A stretch of 31,880 nt of DNA from an uncultured bacterium (GTDB lineage Bacteria; Verrucomicrobiota; Kiritimatiellia; CAIKKV01; CAITUY01). The position numbers and the translations under genes are program-made. The stretch is from contig CAIZMS010000393.1 of assembly GCA_903934155.1 (NCBI GenBank), positions 1 to 31,880 on the forward strand. The letters are read 5' to 3'. Under the pieces are notes generated by a model. It made no database searches. It had not been told where the DNA came from and worked only from the letters and a program-made list of their open reading frames with translations. Shown here piece after piece: positions 1-8,779 of the stretch. How positions within the stretch are numbered: the first letter of the stretch is position 1; each line of letters starts with the position of its first letter.

Positions 1-1
1 C

Positions 2-1741
2 AATCCCGATGTGACCGGGATGGTTCCGATTCCGAAGGGTCCGCGCGGGGATCGCGGAACGGAGCTGAACAGCATGATGATGGGGCTCTTCTCAGGGATC
101 AAGGAGCCGGCTGTGCGCGATGCCGCCTGGGAATACATGCGGTTCTTCGACAGCCGCGAGGCCACAGCGATTAAAACCCGTGTGATGGTGGAGAGCGGGT
201 TGGGCCGGTTCATCCATCCGCGTTACTTGAGACTGTTCGGGTATCCGGAAATCGAGCGATTGTCGCCTCCCGGTTGGGCCCGGACGTTTGATGTTGCCAT
301 GGAAACCGGAAAGCCCGAGCCGTATGGTGGTAACAGCAATCTGGCCTATGAGATGATGACCCTGCCGTTACAGAAGGCAGAGACCCTGGCGCTGAAGGAT
401 CAGCTGCCTGACGAGCAAGGGCGGCGGTTGGATATTCTGCAAGATCTTCTGCGCGATGGGGTGCGCCGGGCCAACGAGCAGATGATGGGGGTGGTCTCGC
501 CACGGGATCGGCTGATCCGAAGAAGTGTGGCCGGGGTGGTGCTGGCGGGTATTCTGGGGGCGTTTATCCTTGGATTTCGCAAGATTACCCGCCTATTTAC
601 GCCGCCCGGCGAGGTGCCTGCGGAAGGCGTCCGGGTGGGGGGGCGTTGTCGCGTCATGTGGGTGGCGCTACTGCTCCTGCCGGCGATCCTGACGGTTTTT
701 CTCTGGCATTATGTGCCCTTGTTGCGAGGTTCGTTGATGGCGTTCCAGGATTACCGGCTACTGGGTGCCTCCACCTGGGTGGGACTGGATAATTTCGGAG
801 ATGTTTTGTTTGACGGGGCGTGGTGGCAGGCGGTGGTTAATTCGTTCCGGTACAGCTTCCTGGTTCTGGCGCTCACCTTTCTGCCTCCGATTGCACTCGC
901 GGTGCTGCTTCAGGAAATACCGGTCGGAAAATTATTTTTCAGGCTGGTGTTTTATTTGCCCGCCGTGGTGACGGGAATTGTCACGATTCTCCTTTGGAAG
1001 GAGTTTTTTGATCCTTCGGAACACGGCGTATTGAATGCCGTGGTTCTGAAGATTCCCGCCATCGGTTTCCTGCTGACCGGTGTTGTTTTGTTAACGGTGT
1101 CGCTATTGTTTGCCCGTCGCCTCCGGATGAACGACCGGAGGTGGGCGGCGTGGGGATTCGCAGGCGCCGGGGTGTTGCTCCTGATCACGATGGGGCAGAT
1201 GGCCTGGCCGATTCTCTGTCCCGGTGGCGAGCCGTTGGGTGTGTTGCTGACGCACCTTCCGGTGCGTCTGTTCCGGCATGTCCCCGAGGCCTATCATTGG
1301 CTGGCGGATCCCGACACGGCGATGTTGTCGTGTGTGATTCCCATGGTATGGGCGGGGATGGGGCCGGGTTGCCTGATCTATCTGGCTGCCCTGAAGGGGA
1401 TTCCGGATGACTATTATGAGGCGGCAGATGTGGATGGGGCCACCTTCATTGATAAAATTCTGTTTGTAGTGTTTCCTGTTCTGAAGCCCCTGATCCTGAT
1501 TAATTTTGTTGGCGCGTTTATCGGTTCGTTCTATGCGGCGACCGGCAACATTCTGGTGATGACGGGCGGTGCGGCGAATACGGAGGTGGCGGGATTGCAT
1601 ATCTGGTACAAGGCCTTCACCTTCCTCAAGTTTGGCCCCGCCACCGCTGCCGCCTGGATGTTGGGGGTGATTTTGATCGGGTTTACGGTGCAACAATTGA
1701 AGATGCTTTCGAGAGTGGAGTTTAGGGCGAACGGACAATAA
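2..1741 (+). CDS. Sugar ABC transporter fusion: solute-binding protein C-terminal part plus MalF-like permease (5' partial)
   Basis: The frame is open to the left edge, so the true start lies outside the window; the GTG at 11 is only an internal codon. Numbering from that GTG, residues 1-165 resemble the C-terminal lobe of an SBP_bac_1-type sugar-binding protein (YMRFF, a Gly-Asn-rich turn, and an LQDLLRDGVRRANEQMMG-type terminal helix). One hydrophobic helix follows (about 172-190), then a basic linker and a MalF-like permease (about 212-576). The permease has the EAA loop at 470-490 (EAADVDGA, then FPVLKP), which docks the cytoplasmic ATPase. Between the usual permease helices (about 350-430) is an insert with two further hydrophobic helices. 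The predicted role is sugar import across the inner membrane with a tethered binding domain. The MalG-like partner starts 3 nt downstream; no ATPase of the MsmK type is in the window. Family assignment is firm; the sugar is unknown. Confidence 0.85.
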   Translation, partial: NPDVTGMVPIPKGPRGDRGTELNSMMMGLFSGIKEPAVRDAAWEYMRFFDSREATAIKTRVMVESGLGRFIHPRYLRLFGYPEIERLSPPGWARTFDVAMETGKPEPYGGNSNLAYEMMTLPLQKAETLALKDQLPDEQGRRLDILQDLLRDGVRRANEQMMGVVSPRDRLIRRSVAGVVLAGILGAFILGFRKITRLFTPPGEVPAEGVRVGGRCRVMWVALLLLPAILTVFLWHYVPLLRGSLMAFQDYRLLGASTWVGLDNFGDVLFDGAWWQAVVNSFRYSFLVLALTFLPPIALAVLLQEIPVGKLFFRLVFYLPAVVTGIVTILLWKEFFDPSEHGVLNAVVLKIPAIGFLLTGVVLLTVSLLFARRLRMNDRRWAAWGFAGAGVLLLITMGQMAWPILCPGGEPLGVLLTHLPVRLFRHVPEAYHWLADPDTAMLSCVIPMVWAGMGPGCLIYLAALKGIPDDYYEAADVDGATFIDKILFVVFPVLKPLILINFVGAFIGSFYAATGNILVMTGGAANTEVAGLHIWYKAFTFLKFGPATAAAWMLGVILIGFTVQQLKMLSRVEFRANGQ

Positions 1742-1744
1742 ACG

Positions 1745-3679
1745 ATGCCAATTTTGTCATCCATAGGAAGGTGCCACTGGAAGACCCGGGCTCTTGTCGG
1801 GATCATGTATGCGCTACTGTTGGCTGGTGCCGTCACAATGATTTACCCATTCTTGCTGATGTTGGCAGGGAGCACGAAGTCTGCGGTGGATGCGGCGGAT
1901 CAACAAGTGATTCCGGAATTTCTGACAGACGAGGTAGCCCTTTATCGTAAACATGTCGAAGGGCTTTTCAACGAATCGCTGAACCAGATGCGATGGGCGT
2001 ATGACAGCGATGCGGCGACATTTCAAAAAGTAGAGCCGCCGGGCGGAGGCTCCCCGCTGGTTTCGGAATGGCGGGAGTTCCTGAAGTCCGGGGACTTGCC
2101 TGCCTATGCGTTTGATCTCGGGTATCTGGCGGCGCCCCAGTCACGGGGAGCCATTCCTTCCGGGCTTCGGGAGTTTAAGAACCGGATGGAACGGGCCCAT
2201 GGGGATGATATCCCGCAGCTGAATGAGGCGATGGGGACGACTTTTGTGGGATGGAACGCCTTTTTCGTGCTGCCCAAAAATGGCCTTGAGCGGCGGGTTC
2301 GGGGCGGGGATCGGGCCTTCGACCGTGCGGTAACGGATTTCGTCCGGGCTCAGCCTGTGGAGTCCCGCTATTATTTCAGTGCCGAGGGATTTTATAAGAA
2401 TGCTTTTCTCAAAAATCAGTACACCCGCGATTTGGCCGATTTTAACCGGGCCCACGGCACCGCTTATCGCGTCTGGAGTGAGATTCATCTGGATCGGCGG
2501 CTTCCCGATCCGGCGAAAAGTTCGGAATTGGAGCGTGATGATTGGGAGCGGTTCGTCCGGGGCATAGTGAGCCTGCTCTGGATCAGAGCGGACAGTTCGG
2601 CGATGCCTGCCTACCATGACTTTCTGAAAGCCAAGTATCATGACATTTCAATTTTGAACAGCCGGTATGGAACAACCTATTCCGGTTTTGAGCAAACCCT
2701 ATTTCCTGAACTGCCGCCGGCAAGTGGGGTGGCGTTGTCGGACTGGGAGTCATTTCTCCAGGGTTGGCGCGATCCCGGGACCGGAATCCTGCATCTTCTT
2801 CCCGCTGAGGCCCTCTCCCTGGACACGGTTGATTTTCGTTTTCGTGACTGGCTCAAGAAAAAATATGGGTCCCTTGAGGCTTTGAACCGTCATTTCAAAT
2901 CTTCAATCTACAATCAGCACTTTACAATTTCCTCCTGGGTCGACATCCGTCCGCCCCAGCAGGAGTTTCATTATCAGGCGTTCAAATCGCAAATTCAAGG
3001 GCTTCGTCGGGAATTCATGACCCGCAACTTCCTGACGGTGGGCGACTACATTTTTCGTCATGGCCGGGCATTGGTGAACACGGTGCTGTATTGCGGGCTC
3101 TCGGTGCTGTGCGCCCTGATTTTCAATCCCCTGGCGGCATATGCCCTGAGCCGGTACCGTCCCCGATCGACCTACAAGTTGCTTTTGTTCCTGATGTTGA
3201 CCATGGCGTTTCCGCCCATGGTGACGCAGATTCCAATCTTCCTGATGTTGCGCCAGTTCCATCTCCTGAACACTTTTGCCGCGCTTGTTTTGCCGGGATT
3301 GGCGAACGGCTACACCATATTCCTTCTCAAGGGCTTCTTTGATTCACTTCCCAAAGAGCTCTATGAGTGCGCCCAATTGGACGGGGCGGGAGAGTTCAGG
3401 TTGTTCTGGCAGATCAGTATGCGGCTCAGCACGCCGATTCTGGCGGTCACGGCGCTGGGCGCGTTTACAGCGGCCTACACCAACTTCATGATGGCCTTGC
3501 TGCTCTGTCAGGATGAGCGTATGTGGACGATCATGCCCTGGTTGTACCAATTGCAGTCGACCAGCGGGCAAGGGGTGGTGTTCGCGTCCTTGATCCTGGC
3601 CTCGATTCCCACGCTCCTGGTGTTTGTGCTTTGCCAGAAGGTCATCATGCGTGGGATCGTGGTGCCGGTAGAGAAGTAA
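1745..3679 (+). CDS. MalG-like sugar ABC permease with large repeat-containing periplasmic insert
   Basis: 644 aa, against about 280 aa for typical MalG-type permeases. TM1 is at about 18-40. The remaining permease core (about 436-644) has the EAA loop at about 540-560 (YECAQLDGAGEF) and ends in a basic tail. Residues about 45-430 form a soluble insert that should face the periplasm, because it lies between TM1 and TM2. The insert carries about four related units (138-203, 212-278, 286-341, 361-415). Each has an FLKxKY-like helix, an LNxxxGTxY-like turn, an aromatic/proline stretch, and often a DWExF helix. The segment at 361-382 also recalls the FxxWLxxKYGxxxxLN helix of GH42 beta-galactosidases. 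The gene starts 3 nt after the binding protein-MalF fusion, so both are probably translated together. It is presumably the second membrane subunit of the same importer. The insert's function is unknown; sugar capture or docking is a guess. Confidence 0.85.
   Translation: MPILSSIGRCHWKTRALVGIMYALLLAGAVTMIYPFLLMLAGSTKSAVDAADQQVIPEFLTDEVALYRKHVEGLFNESLNQMRWAYDSDAATFQKVEPPGGGSPLVSEWREFLKSGDLPAYAFDLGYLAAPQSRGAIPSGLREFKNRMERAHGDDIPQLNEAMGTTFVGWNAFFVLPKNGLERRVRGGDRAFDRAVTDFVRAQPVESRYYFSAEGFYKNAFLKNQYTRDLADFNRAHGTAYRVWSEIHLDRRLPDPAKSSELERDDWERFVRGIVSLLWIRADSSAMPAYHDFLKAKYHDISILNSRYGTTYSGFEQTLFPELPPASGVALSDWESFLQGWRDPGTGILHLLPAEALSLDTVDFRFRDWLKKKYGSLEALNRHFKSSIYNQHFTISSWVDIRPPQQEFHYQAFKSQIQGLRREFMTRNFLTVGDYIFRHGRALVNTVLYCGLSVLCALIFNPLAAYALSRYRPRSTYKLLLFLMLTMAFPPMVTQIPIFLMLRQFHLLNTFAALVLPGLANGYTIFLLKGFFDSLPKELYECAQLDGAGEFRLFWQISMRLSTPILAVTALGAFTAAYTNFMMALLLCQDERMWTIMPWLYQLQSTSGQGVVFASLILASIPTLLVFVLCQKVIMRGIVVPVEK
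2156..2989 (+). repeat. Four diverged tandem repeats within the MalG-like permease insert
   Basis: These are protein-level repeats of about 55-70 residues. Core matches are LNEAMGTTF (residue 159 on), FNRAHGTAY (233 on), LNSRYGTTY (304 on) and the weaker LNRHFKSSIY (380 on). Each is preceded by a charged helix such as FLKAKY or WLKKKY. Units 2 and 3 are closed by DDWERFV and SDWESFL; EWREFLKSG at 108-116 may be a leftover of an earlier unit. At DNA level they are not obviously repetitive, which points to an old duplication kept under protein-level selection. Confidence 0.6.
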
Positions 3680-3757
3680 CGAGGCGGCCCTGATAGTTTC
3701 AGGTGTTCCTAAGTTTGCGCTTGAAATTACCTTCTCCGGGCATGATTCTTACCCGCC

Positions 3758-5689
3758 ATGGGAGCACCTGAAAAAAGCAAAGGCGGGGATCTGGCCACAT
3801 ACCGGCGCCTGCTGGTTTATACACGCCCGTATTGGAAAAGGGTGTCAGTCGGAATTCTGTTCGGTTGTCTTTATGCCATTGCGAACGGGGGGTTCCTGTT
3901 GTTTGTAAACAAGGGGCTTCCCGTGTTCTTTGAGCGTGAGCCTGTCGTTGCTTCCGTCGCCGTCGTTCAGATCCCGCATGGGCAGCCTGTTGACTCCATC
4001 GCCCCGCAAAGGGCATTGCCTGCTCGTATTGAGGTCGGAGCCAGCTCCTCTTCGGGCCGCCTGGACTTGTTGAAAAAACGCCTCGCTGAGCTTCAGGCTC
4101 AACTTTCGGGATTCTTTCTGAAGAACTTCTCCGCCGATTGGCTGATCATCTTTACGGCACTGATGCTGCCCGTTGTGGGGATTATCCGGGGGGTGGCGGA
4201 CTACATGGCGAAGTATCAGATCCGATGGGTCGGGTCGCGTGTGGTTATGGACTTGCGTAACGCCCTTTTCAGTAAGCTTAACGCCTTATCGTTGTCTTAT
4301 TTTGTCTCGAGCCGGAGCGGGGAGTTGATTGCCCGGACCACCAACGATCCCATGGCGGTGGAAAACGCGGTGTCGGTGGTGGTCGAAGATGTAGCGAAGC
4401 AGCCGCTGACTTTGATTGTCGCCGTGATTGCGCTCCTGGTGATCGACCCCTGGCTGGCGTTGATCAGCATGGTGTTGTTCCCGATCTGTATTTTGCCGGT
4501 GGCGGTATTCGGACGGCGGGTGCGGCGGTTCACGCGGGAGGCTCAGCAGCGGGTGGCTGACCTGGTGTCTGTTCTACAGGAAATGATCGGCGGGGTGCGC
4601 GTCGTCAAGGCGTTCGGGATGGAGCCTTATGAGACGAGCCGGTTCGAGGAACAGAACAATGCGTTTTTCAGGCGTATCATCAAGGTGGCTCGCGCTAATT
4701 CCGCCGTGGAGCCGATCATTGTGTTTATTTCCACCATCGGGGTGAGCCTCGTGTTGATTTATGTGTGGAAGCTGGGGATGAAATACAATGAGTTCATGAC
4801 CTATGCCGGGGCGCTTTTCATGATGTATGAGCCGGTTAAGAAGCTTAGCCGCATGCACTTGCAAATTCAGCAGGCGGTTGCTGCGGCGGATCGGATTTTC
4901 GAGGTGCTTGACACGCCCGTCTCCGTCAAGGAAAGCCCGGATGCGGTGGAGTTCCAGGAGATGGTTGAGACGATTACGTTTGAGAATATCGCGTTTACCT
5001 ATGGCGAAGGGGCGGTTCTGGACGGAGTGTCGCTGGCTGTGACGGCGGGGCAGCGTATTGCGATTGTCGGCGGATCCGGTTCGGGCAAGACCACGCTCGT
5101 CAGCCTGATTCCCCGCTTCTATGACGTTACGGGCGGTCACCTGAAAATCAACGGGAAAGATGTCCGTGACATGACGATTCCCTCCCTGCGGCGGTTGATG
5201 GGGATTGTGACCCAGGATACGGTGTTGTTCAATGATACGGTCGCGAACAACATCAGTTATGGGTCGCGGGAGGCGAGTCGGGAGGCGGTTATTGCGGCCG
5301 CCAAGCAGGCCAATGCCCATGCGTTCATTATGGAGATGCCTGAGCAGTATGAGACCAAGGTGGGCGATCTGGGGGTCCGGCTATCCGGTGGCCAGAAGCA
5401 GCGGTTGGCGATTGCCCGAGCGATGTTGCGCAATCCCCCGATCATGATCCTCGACGAGGCCACCAGCGCCCTGGATACGGAATCCGAACGCTCTGTGCAG
5501 TCCGCCCTGCATGTCCTGATGACGGGCCGAACGGTCTTTGCCATTGCCCACCGTCTTTCGACGATCATTGACTGCGACAAGATCATCGTGCTTGAGAAGG
5601 GCCGGATCGTTGAATCGGGCACCCACGAGGAACTGTTAAAGGCCCAAGGCACCTACAAGCGCCTCTACGACCTTCAATTCGCCGGCTGA
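3758..5689 (+). CDS. MsbA-like ABC exporter, fused membrane and ATPase domains
   Basis: 643 aa half-transporter, expected to work as a homodimer in the inner membrane exporting lipid, lipid A core or another hydrophobic compound. The membrane domain covers about 25-360 with TM1 at 31-50 and TM2 at about 127-145. The ATPase domain has Walker A GGSGSGKT at 438-445 (Lys444), Q-loop Gln486, signature LSGGQ at 543-547, Walker B IMILDE at 562-567 and switch His598. The loop between TM1 and TM2 is unusually long (about 52-126) and includes a probable short coiled coil (about 100-118). No clear Shine-Dalgarno precedes the ATG at 3758. The gene follows the permeases after 78 nt and need not be functionally linked to them. 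Its stop codon lies inside the 3' end of the convergent M16 gene. Substrate cannot be read from the sequence. Confidence 0.9.
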   Translation: MGAPEKSKGGDLATYRRLLVYTRPYWKRVSVGILFGCLYAIANGGFLLFVNKGLPVFFEREPVVASVAVVQIPHGQPVDSIAPQRALPARIEVGASSSSGRLDLLKKRLAELQAQLSGFFLKNFSADWLIIFTALMLPVVGIIRGVADYMAKYQIRWVGSRVVMDLRNALFSKLNALSLSYFVSSRSGELIARTTNDPMAVENAVSVVVEDVAKQPLTLIVAVIALLVIDPWLALISMVLFPICILPVAVFGRRVRRFTREAQQRVADLVSVLQEMIGGVRVVKAFGMEPYETSRFEEQNNAFFRRIIKVARANSAVEPIIVFISTIGVSLVLIYVWKLGMKYNEFMTYAGALFMMYEPVKKLSRMHLQIQQAVAAADRIFEVLDTPVSVKESPDAVEFQEMVETITFENIAFTYGEGAVLDGVSLAVTAGQRIAIVGGSGSGKTTLVSLIPRFYDVTGGHLKINGKDVRDMTIPSLRRLMGIVTQDTVLFNDTVANNISYGSREASREAVIAAAKQANAHAFIMEMPEQYETKVGDLGVRLSGGQKQRLAIARAMLRNPPIMILDEATSALDTESERSVQSALHVLMTGRTVFAIAHRLSTIIDCDKIIVLEKGRIVESGTHEELLKAQGTYKRLYDLQFAG

Positions 5690-8313
5690 GCCCCCGGCTT
5701 CGTCGATTCCGGAAGAACCACGGAGATGGCCAGTTTGTTGGTGGTCAGGATGGAGACGGCCGCCTGTTTGATCTGTTCCGGTGTGACGGCTTCAATGCGC
5801 TTGCGGGTGCTGAATTCCCGGGCAAAACCCTGGCCGTATAACTCATCCAGGGCGCACATCATGGCGAGAGTGCCATTATCCTGAAGGCGCATTTCATGCT
5901 CGGCGATAATCATGTTCCGGGCGCGGGCAACCTCCTCAGGTTCCAGCCCTTTGGTTGTCACGCGCTCAATCTCCTCCCGGATGAGCGTTTCGACCTCGGG
6001 GAGGGCGTCGATCCGGGTTCCCGCAAAAAGGGTGAAGATCCCGCTGTCCAGGCCGAAGCGCTGATTGGTGCTGGCGTAATAGGCAAGGCCACGCTTCTCT
6101 CGGACGGTCTCAAATAAGCGGGACGACATTCCGCTGGTGGCGGCTTCCAGAAGATCCAGTGGATCCCGGCGTGAATCGGAAAGGCTGACGCCCGGGAATC
6201 CATACAGGACAATGCATTGCTCGCGAGGTTCGCGCTTTTCAAGCCGGGTGGGAAGCATGGGGCTCGGGATGGCACCAAGCCGGGCGGGTGCCACGTCCTG
6301 GCGAATTCGGTCAATATATCGGGAGACCAGCGCTTCGGCAGCCTTGGCCGTGATGTCGCCGAACAGGGCGATCACCAGATTGCCCGTCACCAGTTGTCGC
6401 CGGTAATAGTCCCGCAGGCCGGCTTGATCCAGTCCGGCCACGGAGCGGGGCGTGCCCAGAAGCGTCAGATGGTAGGGATGCCCGGCGAAAAGGGCTGCGT
6501 TAAGGGCATCCCGGGCAATGTTCATGGGTTCTTCCTGCTCAGCCGAAATGGCCGCCAGCTGGATGACTTTTTGCTTCTCCACCTCATTGGTGGGGAAGGC
6601 GGCGTTCCCGAGGCAGTCGAACATGACGTCCAGCAGGGTGTCTGCATCGCCCGCCAGGCTACGGCCCCGTAGCCCGACACTGTTATACCCGGCGAAGGGC
6701 GACAGCTCGGCGCCGAGGGTTTCCACGGTTTGCGCAATCTTGACGGCGCTCCGGCGCGGGGTTCCCCGGATGAGAAGATCGGACATCAGTTGGCTGATTC
6801 CGCTTGTCTTTTCATTCTCTGAGATGACACCTCCCAGAAAGGCGGCGCAGACATAGATGAAAGGAAGCCGGTGATCCTCCCGCAGGATCAGTGGAACGCC
6901 ATGGGGTAGCGTACGCTTGATGACCTCGGACGGTTGGCTCATGGCCGAAGGGAGGACTCCACTGGCGGCGCCTAAATCGGGGCCGAGAATGACCGTGACC
7001 CGGTTTTCGGGGCGGAAGTATTTCAGGGCGACAGCCTGAAGATCGGCGGCGGTCACTGCCTGAAGGCGTGCCAGATAAGATTCCGAATAACGGGGATCGC
7101 GCATGAAAAGCTGGCCCTCGGCCATGCTGGCGGCCTGCCCGTGCATGGTTTGGAGTCCCGACAGTTCGTTCACCAGCATGAGCCGTTTGGCCTTCTCGAT
7201 TTCATTTTTCGAAAAAGACAGTGTGGCCCATGAGGCGACGGTTTTTTGAAGGGCGTCGATTACCGCGCTCTCACGGGCGGCGTCGAGCGTGGCACTGATG
7301 GAAAACAGGCCGGGATACAACGGGGTGAACGAGGAGGCCGAGATGCCATGGACAAGTTTACGGGTTTCCTTGATGTCCTGGACCAGGCGTGAACTCTGGC
7401 CGCCCCCCATGATCGCGGCCAGTAAATCCAGGGAAGGGGCATCCGGATCGGATAGGGTTGCGGTATGGAATGCCATTTCCAGCCGCGACACATTGTAAGC
7501 CCCCGCCTTTCGGATCTGGCGCGGGCTGGTCTGGGGTGGTTCCGCAGGGATAAAGACCGGCGGATTGGCGCGGCGGGCGAAGCGTGAAAATGCAGCCGTC
7601 AGGGCCTGTCGGGCATCATCGGGCTGAATATCGCCCACGACTACGGCCACCATGTTATCGGGAATGTAGCGGCGGTGGTAGAAGCCGAGCAAATCCTCAC
7701 GGGTAATGGACTTGAAGATGTCGCGCAGGCCAATGATGGGAATCCGGTATGGGTGGGTTGTGTAGGCGGTTTCAAAAAGAAGTTTCTGAATTTCCCGGTC
7801 GGGATCATCCTCCCCCATGCTGAATTCCCGGAGGATGACATCCTTTTCCCGGCCCCACTCGCTTTCCGGGAAGGAGGCATTGATAACGGCATCCGACAGA
7901 GTGGCCAGGGCATCCTTCCAGTTTCGGGAGGGAAGATCGGTATGGAACACGGTGCGGTCCAGGCTGGTATAGGCATTCAATTTTCCGCCGAGGCCGATGA
8001 TGGTTTTGGCGATTTCACCCGGCTTTTGGGTGGGTGTTCCCTTGAAAACCATATGTTCGACATAATGGGAGAGTCCGGCTCCAAGCCATTCGCCTTCATG
8101 AATAGAACCGGATCCAACCCAGATTTGTATCGAGACCACGGGGGCGGAGTGATCTTCCTTCAAGAGGCAGTTCATGCCGTTATTGAGTGAAAAATGGACG
8201 AGACGGTCGTTGGACTGCTTCAGCGTGGTCAGGGCGGAGGAGTCGGTTTGACTGGCTCTTGTCGCGCCGGTGAGGCTGGCGGCGAGGAGGAGAAGGACGC
8301 ATATTTTTTTCAT
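5674..8313 (-). CDS. M16 family zinc metallopeptidase, two peptidase-like halves, exported
   Basis: 879 aa with an N-terminal signal peptide (about 1-20, ending ATRA), so it acts in the periplasm or outside. The first half (about 33-450) carries the inverted zinc motif HxxEH at 83-87 (His83, Glu86, His87) and the distal ligand Glu163 in LREFSMGEDDPD. The second half (about 465-870) repeats the fold, but the motif position reads Gln508-Leu-Met-Ser-Asp512 and cannot bind zinc. One active and one inactive half is the usual arrangement for long M16 proteins (pitrilysin/PqqL-like). The start overlaps the stop of the upstream Minf_1886-type gene as ATGA, implying translational coupling. The 3' end overlaps the convergent ABC exporter by 16 nt. 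Substrate is unknown. Confidence 0.93.
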   Translation of the reverse strand: MKKICVLLLLAASLTGATRASQTDSSALTTLKQSNDRLVHFSLNNGMNCLLKEDHSAPVVSIQIWVGSGSIHEGEWLGAGLSHYVEHMVFKGTPTQKPGEIAKTIIGLGGKLNAYTSLDRTVFHTDLPSRNWKDALATLSDAVINASFPESEWGREKDVILREFSMGEDDPDREIQKLLFETAYTTHPYRIPIIGLRDIFKSITREDLLGFYHRRYIPDNMVAVVVGDIQPDDARQALTAAFSRFARRANPPVFIPAEPPQTSPRQIRKAGAYNVSRLEMAFHTATLSDPDAPSLDLLAAIMGGGQSSRLVQDIKETRKLVHGISASSFTPLYPGLFSISATLDAARESAVIDALQKTVASWATLSFSKNEIEKAKRLMLVNELSGLQTMHGQAASMAEGQLFMRDPRYSESYLARLQAVTAADLQAVALKYFRPENRVTVILGPDLGAASGVLPSAMSQPSEVIKRTLPHGVPLILREDHRLPFIYVCAAFLGGVISENEKTSGISQLMSDLLIRGTPRRSAVKIAQTVETLGAELSPFAGYNSVGLRGRSLAGDADTLLDVMFDCLGNAAFPTNEVEKQKVIQLAAISAEQEEPMNIARDALNAALFAGHPYHLTLLGTPRSVAGLDQAGLRDYYRRQLVTGNLVIALFGDITAKAAEALVSRYIDRIRQDVAPARLGAIPSPMLPTRLEKREPREQCIVLYGFPGVSLSDSRRDPLDLLEAATSGMSSRLFETVREKRGLAYYASTNQRFGLDSGIFTLFAGTRIDALPEVETLIREEIERVTTKGLEPEEVARARNMIIAEHEMRLQDNGTLAMMCALDELYGQGFAREFSTRKRIEAVTPEQIKQAAVSILTTNKLAISVVLPESTKPGAQPAN

Positions 8314-8765
8314 GGAGAAATTTCTTTTTTAGGTTTTCGAACGGGCTTTTTTGTTTTTACGACGGGTTTAGGATTTCTGGCTGAGGCGGGAAGGAAGGGG
8401 TTGGTGAAGGCTTCCTGGAATGAATAGCCGTTTGAAAAGTCCTCAATCTTATCCTGATCGGTTTTTCCAAGCAGGCCATGACGGACCAGATTGAAGACAA
8501 GGCTTCCGAAATCCTCCGTGCGGGTGATACCCCATTCCGCGAGGACGGTGCGGGAGATGGGGCCGAATTCCTGAAGGGTGTAGCGGCGTATTCCTTCCAA
8601 AAGTTCCTGTCCGGTGATGTGGCGGGCGGGGCCACTGGATGGCTTCTGCATGGCCTTGATGGTGAAATTCAGGGCCAGGCGGAGGAAGACATAGGCCTCC
8701 TTGGGGTAGCGGGAGTCTTCCTCGACAATCCGCTTCAGTGATTCTTCAAATCCGTGTTTTTGCAT
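8310..8765 (-). CDS. Minf_1886 family protein (PVC-restricted, function unknown)
   Basis: 151 aa. Residues about 1-115 match what I recall of the Minf_1886/TIGR04138 family: an N-terminal helix with SLKRIVEEDSRYPKEAYVF, then HITGQELLEGIRRYTLQEFGP, then WGITRTEDFGSLVFNLV. The family is conserved in Planctomycetes and Verrucomicrobia and has no known function, which makes it a useful taxonomic marker. The C-terminal ~30 residues are rich in Lys and Pro and probably disordered. No signal peptide or membrane helix is seen, so the protein is likely cytoplasmic. It lies 14 nt after the HIT gene and overlaps the M16 start by 4 nt, forming the middle of a three-gene operon. The ATG at 8765 has no strong Shine-Dalgarno, consistent with coupling to the upstream gene. 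Confidence 0.85.
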   Translation of the reverse strand: MQKHGFEESLKRIVEEDSRYPKEAYVFLRLALNFTIKAMQKPSSGPARHITGQELLEGIRRYTLQEFGPISRTVLAEWGITRTEDFGSLVFNLVRHGLLGKTDQDKIEDFSNGYSFQEAFTNPFLPASARNPKPVVKTKKPVRKPKKEISP

Positions 8766-8779
8766 GGGAGTAGGGGAGC

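Noticed and set aside
3689..3703. Terminator after the MalG-like gene (CCTGA/TCAGG)
   Set aside because: The stem is only 5 bp and no T-run follows directly.
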